Source: Myxococcales bacterium UBA1203
GTDB lineage: Bacteria > Myxococcota > Myxococcia > Myxococcales > UBA5297
NCBI GenBank assembly: GCA_002309695.1
Contig: DBXV01000012.1
Span: 1-61,792, forward strand
DNA length: 61,792 bases
Direction of reading: 5' to 3'
Made by a program: the position numbers and the translations under genes. Below the pieces are notes generated by a model, which saw only the letters and a program-made list of their open reading frames with translations, was not told the origin of the DNA and did not search any database. Shown piece by piece: positions 1 to 8,581 of the stretch (the first letter of the stretch is position 1; every line of letters starts with the position of its first letter).

Positions 1-731
1 CACGCCTCGATGACGCGCGCCGCGTCCGGATGCAGATGGCGGAAGCGACTATCCCCGTGCACCAGCCGCGTCAAAGCCTCTTTGTCGCCGCTGTCGCGCA
101 GGCAGCCCATCACGGGCCCGAAGTCGCTCCGAAAACTGGCCAGCTCCTCATCGGTCATGCCCGCCGGCTGCGTGATGCGCAGGCGAAAGTCGGGCACCAG
201 CCGCAGCAGCTCCGGCGGCGCGTCCGGCATCAGTTCGCGCAGCGTCAGCGGCCCCTCCCATGGACCTGGCCCGTAAAACACCACCTCGGTCAGCACAGGC
301 ACGATGCGATTGCCGTCGCGGGCGCCGTTCACAATCGCCTGCCCATTTGGGGGATGCCGGTTTTCCCGCCCCTGACTGCCGCTGCCGCTCTCCGTCTGCC
401 GGAAGCGAAACTGCGCCTCGTATTGGAGTGCGTCGTAGAGCATGACGCGCACGACCATGCGCCGGCTGGCGACGGACTGATTTTCCACACCCAAAATCGC
501 CATCACCTTGCGGCCATCGGTGCGCGCGACGAGCAGCCTGGCCAGGTCGCGGATGCGCTCCAGCCCCGCCGCGCGCCCCTTTTCATCGGTGAACAGCAGA
601 TGCGAATCCAGCGGCCTGAGGTCCTCGGGCCGGATCACCTGCGCGCCGCCATGAATGCGCCTGTTGAAAATGTCCGCGAAGACCTCCGGATGACTCACCA
701 GCGCCTTCGCCGCGATGTCGATCTGCCCCAT
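1..731 (-). CDS. Rpn-family (PD-(D/E)XK-like) nuclease/putative transposase, 3'-partial
   Basis: The minus strand is open from position 731 to the window edge. Translation begins MGQIDIAAKALVSHPEVFAD and continues with a segment reading RKVMAILGVENQS, then VLTEVVFYGPGPWEGPLTLR. This pattern (xDIxxK...FADxFN, ILGVENQS, YGxxPWxGPLxLRE) is typical of Rpn-type recombination-promoting nuclease/putative transposase proteins of gut bacteria, which carry a PD-(D/E)XK-like core. I chose the start at 731 because it gives the usual family N-terminus and has GAGGGG just upstream. In-frame ATGs at 749 and 818 are alternatives. The C-terminus lies outside the window. Family assignment is by motif recall; nuclease activity is inferred. 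Confidence 0.75.
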   Translation of the reverse strand, partial: MGQIDIAAKALVSHPEVFADIFNRRIHGGAQVIRPEDLRPLDSHLLFTDEKGRAAGLERIRDLARLLVARTDGRKVMAILGVENQSVASRRMVVRVMLYDALQYEAQFRFRQTESGSGSQGRENRHPPNGQAIVNGARDGNRIVPVLTEVVFYGPGPWEGPLTLRELMPDAPPELLRLVPDFRLRITQPAGMTDEELASFRSDFGPVMGCLRDSGDKEALTRLVHGDSRFRHLHPDAARVIEA

Positions 732-1178
732 GAGGTTCCCCTCGTGCATTGGCACGCGAGCCTTCACGTGCGTTTCCGAAACGCGGGGACTTAGGCGCGG
801 CAGCCTTACAAGGTCCATGAGGCCATCTGGGGGCGCCCATTTGGGCAGGCTTTTCAGCCAATAGGGGTGTCAAGCGACAAACCGGGGGAACCCGTTTTGG
901 GGGGTGGGCCTTTGTGTAAGTGTGTCTTCGTTCGGTTATCGCCGCACGGCAGAGCAGAACCAAAACCATTGACATGCTTCCCCCATCCTGAGTGGGCAAC
1001 TGCGCTCGGAGGTCTGGATGTGTGATGCCGCTCGCTACTAAGCGACCTTTGCCAACAGGATCTCCACATCATCTGCACACCAGCGGCCCCCCAAAAAATC
1101 GGCAGCCCTACTCAGGAGATTTCACCGCAGACAGTGGGCAGCCCCCACTGTCAAAACCCGAGGATCACGGCCATAACG
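732..1178. other. Intergenic gap between divergent genes
   Basis: About 450 bases between the Rpn-like gene (-) and the first ankyrin lipoprotein (+). It should hold both promoters. Short open frames here lack family features and I see no RNA gene or convincing hairpin. Confidence 0.5.
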
Positions 1179-2228
1179 ATGACAAACACGACGAAATTGA
1201 TTCTCTCTTCCCTTCTCGCCGGAGGGCTTTTGCTGGGAAGTGCCGGGTGCGCTCGCAGCCAGAGCGGCGCCGTTCAGCCTGACAGCGGCGCCGGCAGCGA
1301 GGCAGCCGCGAAGTCTCAGACCGTATCGGACGGGACAGCGGCCAATGGCGCTGAGTCAGCAGGGGCAAATAAAAATGCCAGCGACGACATAAGCGCCAGA
1401 GAGAAGGCCAATATAATGCGGATGCTGCAGGCACTGCTCGAGGATGCGCCGCCGCTGCTGCAGGCCGCGTTCAAAGGGGACTCCGGGGAAGTGAAGAAGC
1501 TGATTGAACAGGGCGCCGACGTGAACGCGAAGGAAGAACACGGCGTGACGGCGCTGCATGTGGCCGCGATGCCCGCGTCCGGAAACGTTGAGACGGTGAA
1601 GGCGCTGATTGACGCCGGGGCGGATCTCAATGCTGCGAATGAAAAAGGCATGACCGCGCTGATGTTTGCCGTCGCCAGCAAAAAAGAAGATATCGTGCGG
1701 ATGCTTGTGAAGGCGGGCGCGGACGTGAATGCCGCCACTAAGAATCGCCAAACGGATGGCTCAACGCCGCTGATGCTGGCCGCCGCCCGGGGCACCGTGG
1801 ACTCCGTGAAGCTGCTCCTCGAAGCCGGGGCCGACGTGAACGCGACCGACAAGTACAGCGGCAAAACGGCTCTCATATTTGCCGCCGCCCATGGCAAGGC
1901 TGAGGCGCTTCAAGTGCTTCTGTCCGCCGGTGCCGATGTGAACGCGAAGGACCGCGACGGCAGGACAGCGCTGATTGATGCGGCCAGTTTCGGTCACCTG
2001 AACGTTTTGCGGGCGCTTCTGGCCGCCGGTGCGAAGGTGAATGAAGCCGACCAGAGCGACCAGACGCCGCTGATGCATGCCGCCTCCCAGGGCAGCGCGG
2101 ACGCCGTGAAGGCGCTCATCGAAGCTGGTGCCGACGTGAACGCGAAGAACAGCAACGGCAAGACGGCGCTCGATTTGGCGGAGACGGATGAAGTCAAAGA
2201 GCTGCTGACGAAGGCGGGGGCGAAGTAG
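1179..2228 (+). CDS. Ankyrin-repeat lipoprotein 1
   Basis: A 349-residue exported protein. The start MTNTTKLILSSLLAGGLLLG leads into a lipobox (G-S-A-G-C), so it is predicted to be lipid-anchored after a Sec signal peptide. A low-complexity linker follows to about residue 85. Then come about eight ankyrin repeats of the TALMxAAxxGxxxxVKxLLxAGADVNA type, closed by a short capping repeat. Ankyrin repeats bind proteins, so the role is presumably binding in the periplasm or at the surface; the partner is unknown. It is the first of four tandem ankyrin lipoproteins. Repeat 3 is nearly identical at DNA level to a repeat in the gene at 4618, which suggests recombination. An upstream in-frame ATG at 1134 is rejected because it would bury the signal peptide. 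Confidence 0.9.
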   Translation: MTNTTKLILSSLLAGGLLLGSAGCARSQSGAVQPDSGAGSEAAAKSQTVSDGTAANGAESAGANKNASDDISAREKANIMRMLQALLEDAPPLLQAAFKGDSGEVKKLIEQGADVNAKEEHGVTALHVAAMPASGNVETVKALIDAGADLNAANEKGMTALMFAVASKKEDIVRMLVKAGADVNAATKNRQTDGSTPLMLAAARGTVDSVKLLLEAGADVNATDKYSGKTALIFAAAHGKAEALQVLLSAGADVNAKDRDGRTALIDAASFGHLNVLRALLAAGAKVNEADQSDQTPLMHAASQGSADAVKALIEAGADVNAKNSNGKTALDLAETDEVKELLTKAGAK

Positions 2229-2305
2229 GGGCGGCCCTGTGTGGCTGCCTTTCCATCTCAGTCATCATCTGCGGCGCTGACAGCTCCCCCTCTGCGAGCT
2301 GTGTC
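2224..2305. repeat. REP-like repeats (families D and B) after ankyrin gene 1
   Basis: A GTAGGGGCGGCCC-type element overlaps the end of the gene. It is followed by a CTCAGTCAT...GCGCTGACAGCTCCCCC element in inverted orientation. Related copies occur at 2812, 40735, 45318, 49804 and 52411. Confidence 0.6.
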
Positions 2306-2345
2306 CCATCGAGGTTGGAGAGGGCCCAACACAGGAGCTTCACCC

Positions 2346-2804
2346 ATGAACACTGCGAAGATGATTCTGACTTTCCTCTTCGCCGGAGGGCTTTTGCTCG
2401 GCGGCACTGGGTGTCCTGCCAAGGCGCCGGATAAGGCTTCGCCGGACGCGCAGGCACCGCAGAAGGCTCCGGCCAGTGAAGCCACAGAAGCAAAAGACGG
2501 CAGCGCCGCCAGCGCTGACGATGTCCCTGACATCAATCAGCACCATGAAAGCGCTCCAACTCCGCTGATGCAGGCAGCGCTCAAGGGCGACGTCGAGGCC
2601 GTAAAGAAGCTTATTGAGCAGGGCGCCGACGTGAACGCGGAGGACAACGACGGCAATAGGGCGCTCGATTTGGCGAAGACGGATGAAGTCAAAGAGGTGC
2701 TGCTGAAGGCGGGGGGAAAATTTACGTGCAAGGGAGTTCATTTTCCCCAGAAGTTTTTTAAGCGCGCGCCTTCGGTGATGACAGCTCCTCCAGAGGAGAA
2801 GTGA
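2346..2804 (+). CDS. Ankyrin-repeat lipoprotein 2 (short)
   Basis: A 152-residue protein. MNTAKMILTFLFAGGLLLGG precedes a T-G-C lipobox, giving a predicted lipoprotein. The mature part has an Ala/Pro/Lys-rich linker, about one full ankyrin repeat (LMQAALKGDVEAVKKLIEQG) and a capping half-repeat, then a basic tail. The signal-peptide DNA closely matches that of the genes at 1179 and 2940, and an AGGAG box precedes the start in each. It looks like a paralogue that lost its middle repeats or never expanded. Function unknown beyond protein binding. Confidence 0.8.
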   Translation: MNTAKMILTFLFAGGLLLGGTGCPAKAPDKASPDAQAPQKAPASEATEAKDGSAASADDVPDINQHHESAPTPLMQAALKGDVEAVKKLIEQGADVNAEDNDGNRALDLAKTDEVKEVLLKAGGKFTCKGVHFPQKFFKRAPSVMTAPPEEK

Positions 2805-2811
2805 GTTCAGG

Positions 2812-2852
2812 CCCTCTCAGTCATCGTCCGCGGCACTGACAGCTCCCCCAAA
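2812..2852 (-). repeat. REP-like repeat, family B
   Basis: CCCTCTCAGTCATCG through GACAGCTCCCCC, inverted relative to the copies at 40735 and 49804. It lies between two ankyrin genes. Confidence 0.55.
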
Positions 2853-2939
2853 GACAGAGAGAGTCAGGTTTTGGAGCTTTTCAAAAAGTCCTTCTGGCCC
2901 GTCAGGGCCAAAAGAAGGCCCGACACAGGAGATTCGCCC

Positions 2940-4460
2940 ATGAACACGACGAAACTGCTTCTGACCGCCTGCATGGCTGCGGGCTTCGCGTTCGGAAGCG
3001 CCGGATGCGCGTCCGATTCAGCCTCTTCCCCGAAGGCTGAGCCGAAAGCGGCGGCTGCCGCTCAAAATGACGTTCTGAACGCTCATCTGATTGAAGCCGC
3101 GGCGTCGGGGAACGTGTCCCATCTTCGGTCGCTCCTCTCGCAGGGTGCAGATGTGAACGCCGCCGATGAGCAGCGGGGCAGGACGGCGCTGATTGATGCG
3201 GCTGAAAAGGGCCATCTTGAGGCGGTGAAGCTGCTCCTCGAATCCGGGGCCGACGTGAACGCAAAGGATCTCTGGTCGCAGACGGCGCTTCTCCGTGCGT
3301 GCGCCGAGGTTCATCCGGAAGTCGCGCAGGTACTCATCGAGGCCAAAGCGGACGCGAAGATTCAGGACAAAAACGGCGGGACGGCGCTCATGCTGGCGGC
3401 GGATCGCTGCCCTCTCGAAACGGTGCAGGCGCTCATCAACGCGGGCGCGGATGTGAACGCTCAGCTGGCGGATGGATTCACGGCGCTGATGGCGGCGGCT
3501 GTGGTGAACCGCATCGACGTCATGAAGGCGCTCATCGCCGCCGGGGCCGACGTGAACGCGAAGAACAAGAAGGGCATCAATGTGTTCCTGGCGGCTCTCA
3601 GCCAGCGGCATTTCGACGCAGCGAAAGTGCTCCTCTCCGCAGGCGCGGACATGAATGGGAGCGGTGCGCTCCTCACTGCTGCGGGGGACGGCGCTGCGGA
3701 TGTGGCCCAGTGGCTCATCGAGGCCGGGGCCGACGTGAACTGGGCTGATCTCCAGTTGGGCGCGACGCCGCTGATGCTGGCGAGCCGCTTTGGCCGTCTC
3801 GACGTGATGCGCCTGCTCCTCGATGCCCATGCCGACATCGCCGCAGCGACCAAAGAAGGCGGCAGGGCGCTGGGTTTCGCGGCGAGCAATGGGCATCCAG
3901 AGGCGGTGAAGCTGCTGCTTCAGGCAGGGGCCGGACTGAATATTCGGGATAATAACGGCAACACGGAGCTGGTTGCGGCGGCGTTCAGAGGGCAACTGGA
4001 ATGCGTGAAAGTGCTCCTCGACGCCAAAGCCGACATCGCGGCGGCCAACAACGACGGCGTCACAGCTCTGTCTGCGGCCGCTGTCGGGGGACACACGGAG
4101 GTCGTGAAAGCGCTGATCGCGGCAGGGGCCGACGTGAACGCGGTGATGGCCACGGGCGAAACGGCACTGCTGCATGCCGTCTTTCATGGAAATGCCGAGA
4201 TGGCGCAGGCGCTGATCGCGGCCAAAGCTGACGTGAACCGGGCCCGCAGCGGGGACGGCGCCACGGCGCTCTTCGTGGCCGTGGAGAAGGATCGGACGGA
4301 CCTCGCGAAGATGCTCCTCGACGCCGGCGCCGACGCGCATGCGAAAGCCAAAGACGGAAAGGAGCCGCTCGATTTTGCGACGAGCGACGAGATGAAGTCG
4401 GTTCTGCATGACAGCGGTCATCTCAAGCATCGTCCGCCGAAGAAGAAGCATCGTCCCTGA
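2940..4460 (+). CDS. Ankyrin-repeat lipoprotein 3
   Basis: A 506-residue protein. MNTTKLLLTACMAAGFAFGS is followed by A-G-C, a predicted lipobox. From about residue 45 it is almost entirely ankyrin repeats, about fourteen, several with the AGADVNA loop. It ends with a basic tail rich in His, Arg, Pro and Lys (KHRPPKKKHRP). The start at 2940 follows CAGGAGATTCGCCC. An open frame upstream to 2871 is rejected because it would bury the signal peptide. It is tandem with the neighbouring ankyrin lipoproteins on the same strand. The repeat consensus is designed-ankyrin-like and regular, which suggests recent repeat expansion. Partner unknown. Confidence 0.9.
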   Translation: MNTTKLLLTACMAAGFAFGSAGCASDSASSPKAEPKAAAAAQNDVLNAHLIEAAASGNVSHLRSLLSQGADVNAADEQRGRTALIDAAEKGHLEAVKLLLESGADVNAKDLWSQTALLRACAEVHPEVAQVLIEAKADAKIQDKNGGTALMLAADRCPLETVQALINAGADVNAQLADGFTALMAAAVVNRIDVMKALIAAGADVNAKNKKGINVFLAALSQRHFDAAKVLLSAGADMNGSGALLTAAGDGAADVAQWLIEAGADVNWADLQLGATPLMLASRFGRLDVMRLLLDAHADIAAATKEGGRALGFAASNGHPEAVKLLLQAGAGLNIRDNNGNTELVAAAFRGQLECVKVLLDAKADIAAANNDGVTALSAAAVGGHTEVVKALIAAGADVNAVMATGETALLHAVFHGNAEMAQALIAAKADVNRARSGDGATALFVAVEKDRTDLAKMLLDAGADAHAKAKDGKEPLDFATSDEMKSVLHDSGHLKHRPPKKKHRP

Positions 4461-4617
4461 CCCGTCAGGGCATGAAGCGGGGCTTTTTCCCGCTGCTTCC
4501 CCAGCGGCCTGACGCGGGGCGGGCAGGGATTCCCTGCCTGTGTGTGCAGTCAGGCGGGCCATGAGGGCGGCCCCGACGGCCGGTGAGGCCGGGACAACGA
4601 GAGAGGACAATTTCCGC

Positions 4618-6399
4618 ATGAATGAGCATATCTGCGCGAACGGACGGATGACCTGGACAAAGGGATTTTTGACGCTGTGCCTGGCGGCCGGGCTCTCATT
4701 GAGCGCGGCAGGCTGTGACCCGGCAACCCCCGGCAGCAATTCCAGCGCGCCGCAGAAACAGGCGTCCGGGGATGCGCCGAAAAACGACGGCCTCGCTGAC
4801 ATGCCGAAGGCGCCTGCGCCCCGCGCCAACACGGAAGCGGATGAAAAACTTCTCGACGCGGCCATCGGCAACCGGCCTGCGGAAGTGAAGGAACTCATTG
4901 CCGCCGGGACCGACGTGAATGCCGGTCTGCGCGAGGGCCGGACGGCACTGATGTGGGCGTCGATGCAGGGCCATCTCGACGTGGTGAAGGCGCTCATCGA
5001 GGCCAAAGCTGCCGTCAACGTCATGTCCAGCGGCGGCGGAACGCCTCTGATGCTGGCCGCCGACAACGGTCACACTGACGTGGTGAAAGCGCTGATTGCC
5101 GCCGGGGCCAATGTGAACCTCGACAATCCCAACGGCACTGCGGCGCTGACGTTTGCCGCCTCCAAGGGGCATCTGGAAATCGTGAAGGCGCTCATCGTGG
5201 CCAAGGCCGACGTCAATTCACGGGATGTGAAGGGCGCCACCGCGCTGATGTGGGCTTCGGTCAACGGGCACCTCGATGTGGTGAAGGCGCTGATTCATGC
5301 CGGGGCCGACGTGAATGCCTCCACCGGCTTTGATGAAACGGCGCTGATGCTGGCCGCGGCCGAGGGACAGACCGACGTGGTGAAGGCGCTCATCGAGGCC
5401 AAGGCCGACGTCCGCGCGGAGGACAAGGACGGTGCCTCCGCTGCCAAATACGCGGAGTCGCGCGGGCACGGCGACGTGGTTCGCCTGCTCGTCGAGGCCG
5501 GTGCTGAGCGGCCGCCGCTCTCTCCCGAAGAACGGCAGTCCCGGCTGATGGCCGCCGCCATGAACAATCAGCTGCCGGAGCTCCAGGAGATGATTGCCGC
5601 CGGGGCCGACGTGAACGCGAAGGATCGATTCGGCAACACGCCGCTGCTGATGGCCGCCGCGCAGGGACACGCCGACGTGGTGAAGGCGCTGATTGCCGCC
5701 GGGGCCAATGTGCGCAGCAGCGACGGGCAGGGCAGCAAGGCGATGACGATTGCCGTCTCCAAAGGGCACACCTGGGTGGTGAAGGCGCTCGCGGCGGCCG
5801 GTGCTGCGCAGAACGACTCGGGCAAGGTGGGCCTCAATGCGCTGCTGATGGCCGCGTCCCTCGGGTACAGGCCCGTGGTTAAGGTCCTGCTGTCGTTTGG
5901 TGTGGACGTAAATTCGGCAGACGAAGCTGGAAATACAGCGCTGATGATGGCCGCCCAGGAGGGCCAGGACGAGGTGGTGCAGGCGCTTCTGGAGTCCAAA
6001 GCCAACGTCAACGCGCGGACCAACGACGGGCACACGGCGCTGATGGCCGCGGCGATGGCCGAAAAGGATGAGGCGGTGAAGGCGCTGATTGCCGCCGGGG
6101 CGGACCTCAATGCTGCGAATGAAAAAGGCATGACCGCGCTGATGTTCGCCGTCTTCAGCAAAAACGAAGGCATCGTGCGGATGCTTGTGAAGGCGGGCGC
6201 AGACGTGAACGTCAAAAATGCCGACGGCATGACCGCCGCCGACATGACGCTGAGCGATGGCCTGCACGCAGTGCTGGAAGGCCGTGAAAAGCCTGCCTCC
6301 GACAATGGAACTGACGGGGAGCACGACGGCCACGGCCATCATCACCACCACGACCATGACGAGCCTCTGGAGCAGTGCGGCGCGGCTGCGGGCGAGTGA
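4618..6399 (+). CDS. Ankyrin-repeat lipoprotein 4 with His-rich tail
   Basis: A 593-residue protein. The N-terminal hydrophobic segment GFLTLCLAAGLSLSAAGC contains a lipobox, giving a predicted lipoprotein. About sixteen ankyrin repeats follow, interrupted near the middle by a linker around RPPLSPEERQSRLMAAA, so the solenoid may form two blocks. After the capping repeat it carries an unusual tail, HDGHGHHHHHDHDE, typical of Ni/Zn-binding stretches. This suggests metal binding or metal-responsive behaviour (inference). GAGAGAGGAC precedes the ATG at 4618. The frame opens at 4540 but the residues before 4618 do not resemble a signal. An out-of-frame ankyrin remnant overlaps its end. Confidence 0.9.
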   Translation: MNEHICANGRMTWTKGFLTLCLAAGLSLSAAGCDPATPGSNSSAPQKQASGDAPKNDGLADMPKAPAPRANTEADEKLLDAAIGNRPAEVKELIAAGTDVNAGLREGRTALMWASMQGHLDVVKALIEAKAAVNVMSSGGGTPLMLAADNGHTDVVKALIAAGANVNLDNPNGTAALTFAASKGHLEIVKALIVAKADVNSRDVKGATALMWASVNGHLDVVKALIHAGADVNASTGFDETALMLAAAEGQTDVVKALIEAKADVRAEDKDGASAAKYAESRGHGDVVRLLVEAGAERPPLSPEERQSRLMAAAMNNQLPELQEMIAAGADVNAKDRFGNTPLLMAAAQGHADVVKALIAAGANVRSSDGQGSKAMTIAVSKGHTWVVKALAAAGAAQNDSGKVGLNALLMAASLGYRPVVKVLLSFGVDVNSADEAGNTALMMAAQEGQDEVVQALLESKANVNARTNDGHTALMAAAMAEKDEAVKALIAAGADLNAANEKGMTALMFAVFSKNEGIVRMLVKAGADVNVKNADGMTAADMTLSDGLHAVLEGREKPASDNGTDGEHDGHGHHHHHDHDEPLEQCGAAAGE

Positions 6400-6614
6400 T
6401 ACGCGGGGCGGAGGTCAACGCGGCAAATAATGGGGGACTGACGGCTCTGATGGTCGCTGTTGCCCACGGCCACGCCGATGTCGTGAAGGTGCTGATTGCT
6501 GCGGGTGCGAATGTGTCGGCAAAAGATGCTGCCGGCAGAAACGCCGCCGAGGTGGCCATGAACGATGAGGTGAAGGCCGCGCTGATGGCCGGAACTGAAC
6601 GCAGGAACCCCTGA
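6375..6614 (+). pseudogene. Ankyrin gene remnant (C-terminal fragment)
   Basis: This frame reads GAEVNAANNGGLTALMVAVA followed by one more ankyrin repeat and a normal terminal cap (NDEVKAALMAG). It lacks a signal peptide and has only a GTG start inside the end of the upstream gene, in another frame. It looks like the 3' end of a former ankyrin gene left after deletion or frameshift. It could be the original C-terminus of the gene at 4618, which now ends in a His-rich tail instead. Confidence 0.6.
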
Positions 6615-6648
6615 AAAAGGGGGCACCCAAACCTGCGCTGATTTTTCA

Positions 6649-6732
6649 GTCCTTCGGGACGATTTTATATTATTTTAGTATAATTCATTATGCGTCCTGA
6701 ATGGACGCCGTGTCACATCCCGTCCCGGGCAG
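6649..6732 (+). repeat. REP-like repeat, family A, copy 1
   Basis: TCCTTCGGGACGATTTTATA..., then an AT-rich spacer, then TGCGTCCTGAATGGACGC and TGTCACATCCC. It contains short palindromes (a GTCC...GGAC hairpin and a CGTCC...GGACG hairpin). Related copies lie at 24452 and 49639, with a partial inverted copy at 50951. Confidence 0.7.
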
Positions 6733-6754
6733 AGGGCGGCGGAGAGGGTTTTAT

Positions 6755-6785
6755 TTCGGGGCGACCACATAGGGTCGCCCCTACG
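6755..6785. repeat. REP-like hairpin, family D
   Basis: GGGGCGACCACATAGGGTCGCCCC is a near-perfect hairpin at the 3' end of the thioredoxin gene. A relative lies at 45444. Confidence 0.6.
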
Positions 6786-6798
6786 GCCTTCCCCTATT

Positions 6799-7119
6799 TT
6801 ACATGTGCGTTGTCAAAAGCGCTTCAATGTCTTCTTTGGGACGATAGCCGACGGCAAAATTCGTTACCTCGCCGCCCTTCATCACCACCACCAGCGGAAT
6901 ACTGGTGACATTAAACATGGCCGCCAGATTCGGCTGCTCGTCCACATTCACCTTGCCCACTTTGACCTTGCCTTCCTGCTCCGCGGCAATGGCCGCCACA
7001 ATGGGGGCAATCATTCGGCAGGGACCACACCAGGGCGCCCAGAAATCCAGCATCACCGGAATGGGCGATTGAATGACTTCTTTCTCAAAGTTTTGTTCGG
7101 TAATCGTCAATTCAGCCAT
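6799..7119 (-). CDS. trxA: Thioredoxin
   Basis: A 106-residue thioredoxin of normal length. The active site reads FWAPWCGPCRMIAP, and the cis-Pro region is TSIPLVVV. It reduces protein disulfides in the cytoplasm. The gene begins 19 bases after the stop of the ferredoxin:thioredoxin reductase gene on the same strand, so the two are almost certainly co-transcribed. This implies that the thioredoxin is reduced by ferredoxin through an FTR-type protein rather than by NADPH. A G-rich AAAGGGGTG box precedes the start. A palindromic repeat lies just downstream. Confidence 0.95.
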   Translation of the reverse strand: MAELTITEQNFEKEVIQSPIPVMLDFWAPWCGPCRMIAPIVAAIAAEQEGKVKVGKVNVDEQPNLAAMFNVTSIPLVVVMKGGEVTNFAVGYRPKEDIEALLTTHM

Positions 7120-7138
7120 TTTGGGTACACCCCTTTCT

Positions 7139-7336
7139 CTACTTGGATTTGTAATACAGATAACAGTGGCAGAAGCCCTCGAAATCCGGGTCCTGGATTT
7201 GGTCTCTGAACTCCTGGCACATGCACTTCGTCTCCGGAGTGCGTTCCAGGCGGCAGGGACAATAACCGCCGGTCTTTTTCAGACCATCCTTGACCGTCTT
7301 CACCACCTCCTGGTCCGGATTCAGCGTGATTTTCAT
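7139..7336 (-). CDS. Ferredoxin:thioredoxin reductase catalytic-subunit-like protein
   Basis: A 65-residue protein whose cysteines are spaced as in the FTR catalytic subunit: GYCPCRLERT, then KCMCQEF, then GFCHCYLYY. In FTR these residues bind a [4Fe-4S] cluster next to a redox-active disulfide, which passes electrons from ferredoxin to thioredoxin. It is shorter than plant FTR-beta and matches the compact anaerobe version. It sits directly upstream of trxA in the same transcription unit, which supports the role. Whether this organism has the accessory variable subunit cannot be seen; anaerobic forms often lack it. Confidence 0.85.
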   Translation of the reverse strand: MKITLNPDQEVVKTVKDGLKKTGGYCPCRLERTPETKCMCQEFRDQIQDPDFEGFCHCYLYYKSK

Positions 7337-7522
7337 CGCGATTCACCGCCTTTCGCCCCTGCCGGGCTCATCCCAATGCAAGGGATTTTTTGGGTGTGGA
7401 TTTCTGGTGGATTTCCCTGCCGCACCCCAAACGGGGTGGGCGGGCTGTCTAAAACATCCCGGCCCACGCACCGTTTTCCACAGTATTTCTCAACAATGCT
7501 TCACAACGCTTTGTTCAGCGGC

Positions 7523-7897
7523 TCACGCTTTCCACAGCCCATGCAGGTTGCAGTAGGCAAACACCGCTTCCACCTCGTCACCTTCGCAAATGGCGAAGGT
7601 CACTTTGGGCTCATCGCCGGGCTTCAAAGCCTTGCGCTGATTGCCCTGCTTTGTCTTGAGGGAAACCCATTCAATGTAATGCTTCTCAATCATGGGATGG
7701 GCCACTGAACCAACAGTCACCACAACTTTATTTCCCTGAACCTCATAGACGGGCACGTGCTTTTCCACAGAGGCGTCCATCGTCCCGGGGATAATCTCCT
7801 GCATGGGCTTGCCGCAGCACACCACGGGGGAACCTGTCCCGTGAACGATGGCGATGATTTGTCCGCAAACCTCACAGCGATAAAACTTCATTTCCAT
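7523..7897 (-). CDS. dfx: Desulfoferrodoxin (superoxide reductase)
   Basis: A 124-residue protein. The N-terminal desulforedoxin-like domain has FYRCEVCGQ and VVCCGKPM, the four Cys of the rubredoxin-type Fe centre. The C-terminal superoxide reductase domain has EKHVPVYE, AHPMIEKHYIEWV and YCNLHGLWK, giving the His4-Cys ligands of the catalytic iron. It reduces superoxide to peroxide without producing oxygen, which is typical of anaerobes. The ATG at 7897 is preceded by CGGAGGAAATAAC. The longer open frame to 8074 has no homology. The rubredoxin at 52546 is a plausible electron donor. Confidence 0.95.
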   Translation of the reverse strand: MEMKFYRCEVCGQIIAIVHGTGSPVVCCGKPMQEIIPGTMDASVEKHVPVYEVQGNKVVVTVGSVAHPMIEKHYIEWVSLKTKQGNQRKALKPGDEPKVTFAICEGDEVEAVFAYCNLHGLWKA

Positions 7898-8581
7898 GTT
7901 ATTTCCTCCGAATTGTCGGTTTTTTGGGGGGACCTCTTTACTTCTGTTGACCAGGTAACAGCGTTTTTTCTCGAACGGGGCGTTTTTTACCGCCTTCGGC
8001 CTGTAAATCAGAAATGCCGGAATCCATAGCCGCTCAGGTCCGTATTGGCCGCACGCACAGCACGTTTCCCTCACTGCCGGCGCCCTGAGATGCGCGCCGT
8101 GCTGTCCGGTTGCACGTTCAATTCAAGGCTTCTGCGTGCCCATGACAGACTGATGATGTCCATCTGTATCGGGCAGAACCGGGCCAAACGGACGCCGGGC
8201 GCTTACGGCAGGAAAAGACGGATTTCAAACGTCAATCTCCCTTTTTTGGGGCCCCTGAAAATTATGGTTTTCCACAGGGCGTGTCGAAACAGTCCCATTT
8301 CTTTCCTCACCCAAAAATCGTCCGAAATATAATTTAATGCAACGCCGATAAATGCGCGCACCCCCCCGGGATTCGCGGGCCGGATGCCTCGAAAACTCCC
8401 CAACGCATTTCTTGAGCACACCCAAAATTTTTGCTTAGGGCGCGCGCCTGTCTGCCAGGTCCGGCCTGTATTTCCATATCCGCATCATTGAAATGTTGTG
8501 TGCGGAACAACTGCGGCGGCGGCATCCCCCAAATGTGTTGAATGCGCATGCGCCCTCCCCTCCTCCAGAAAGGATTCCCCC
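7898..8581. other. Divergent intergenic region
   Basis: About 680 bases between dfx (-) and an ankyrin lipoprotein (+). It should hold two promoters. I see two copies of the polar octamer (CACCCAAA at 8308 and 8419) and a TTTTCCACA DnaA-box-like site at 8268. Short open frames on both strands have no support. Confidence 0.5.

Noticed and set aside
30..794. Plus-strand open frame of 254 codons at the left edge
   Set aside because: His/Arg/Gln-rich shadow of the Rpn-like gene, which reads well on the minus strand with recognisable family motifs.
4461..4617. CCCTGAC/GTCAGGG and AGCGGG/CCCGCT hairpins after ankyrin gene 3
   Set aside because: Possible terminators, but without a clear T run after a stable stem. 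Not strong enough to list.
3018..5066. 682-codon minus-strand open frame
   Set aside because: Antisense to two ankyrin lipoproteins. Its regular H-V-G-P-G pattern is the reverse reading of ankyrin codons.
8203..8421. Small minus-strand open frames in the 7.9-8.6 kb gap
   Set aside because: No ribosome site, unusual composition, and both frames overlap the same noncoding stretch.
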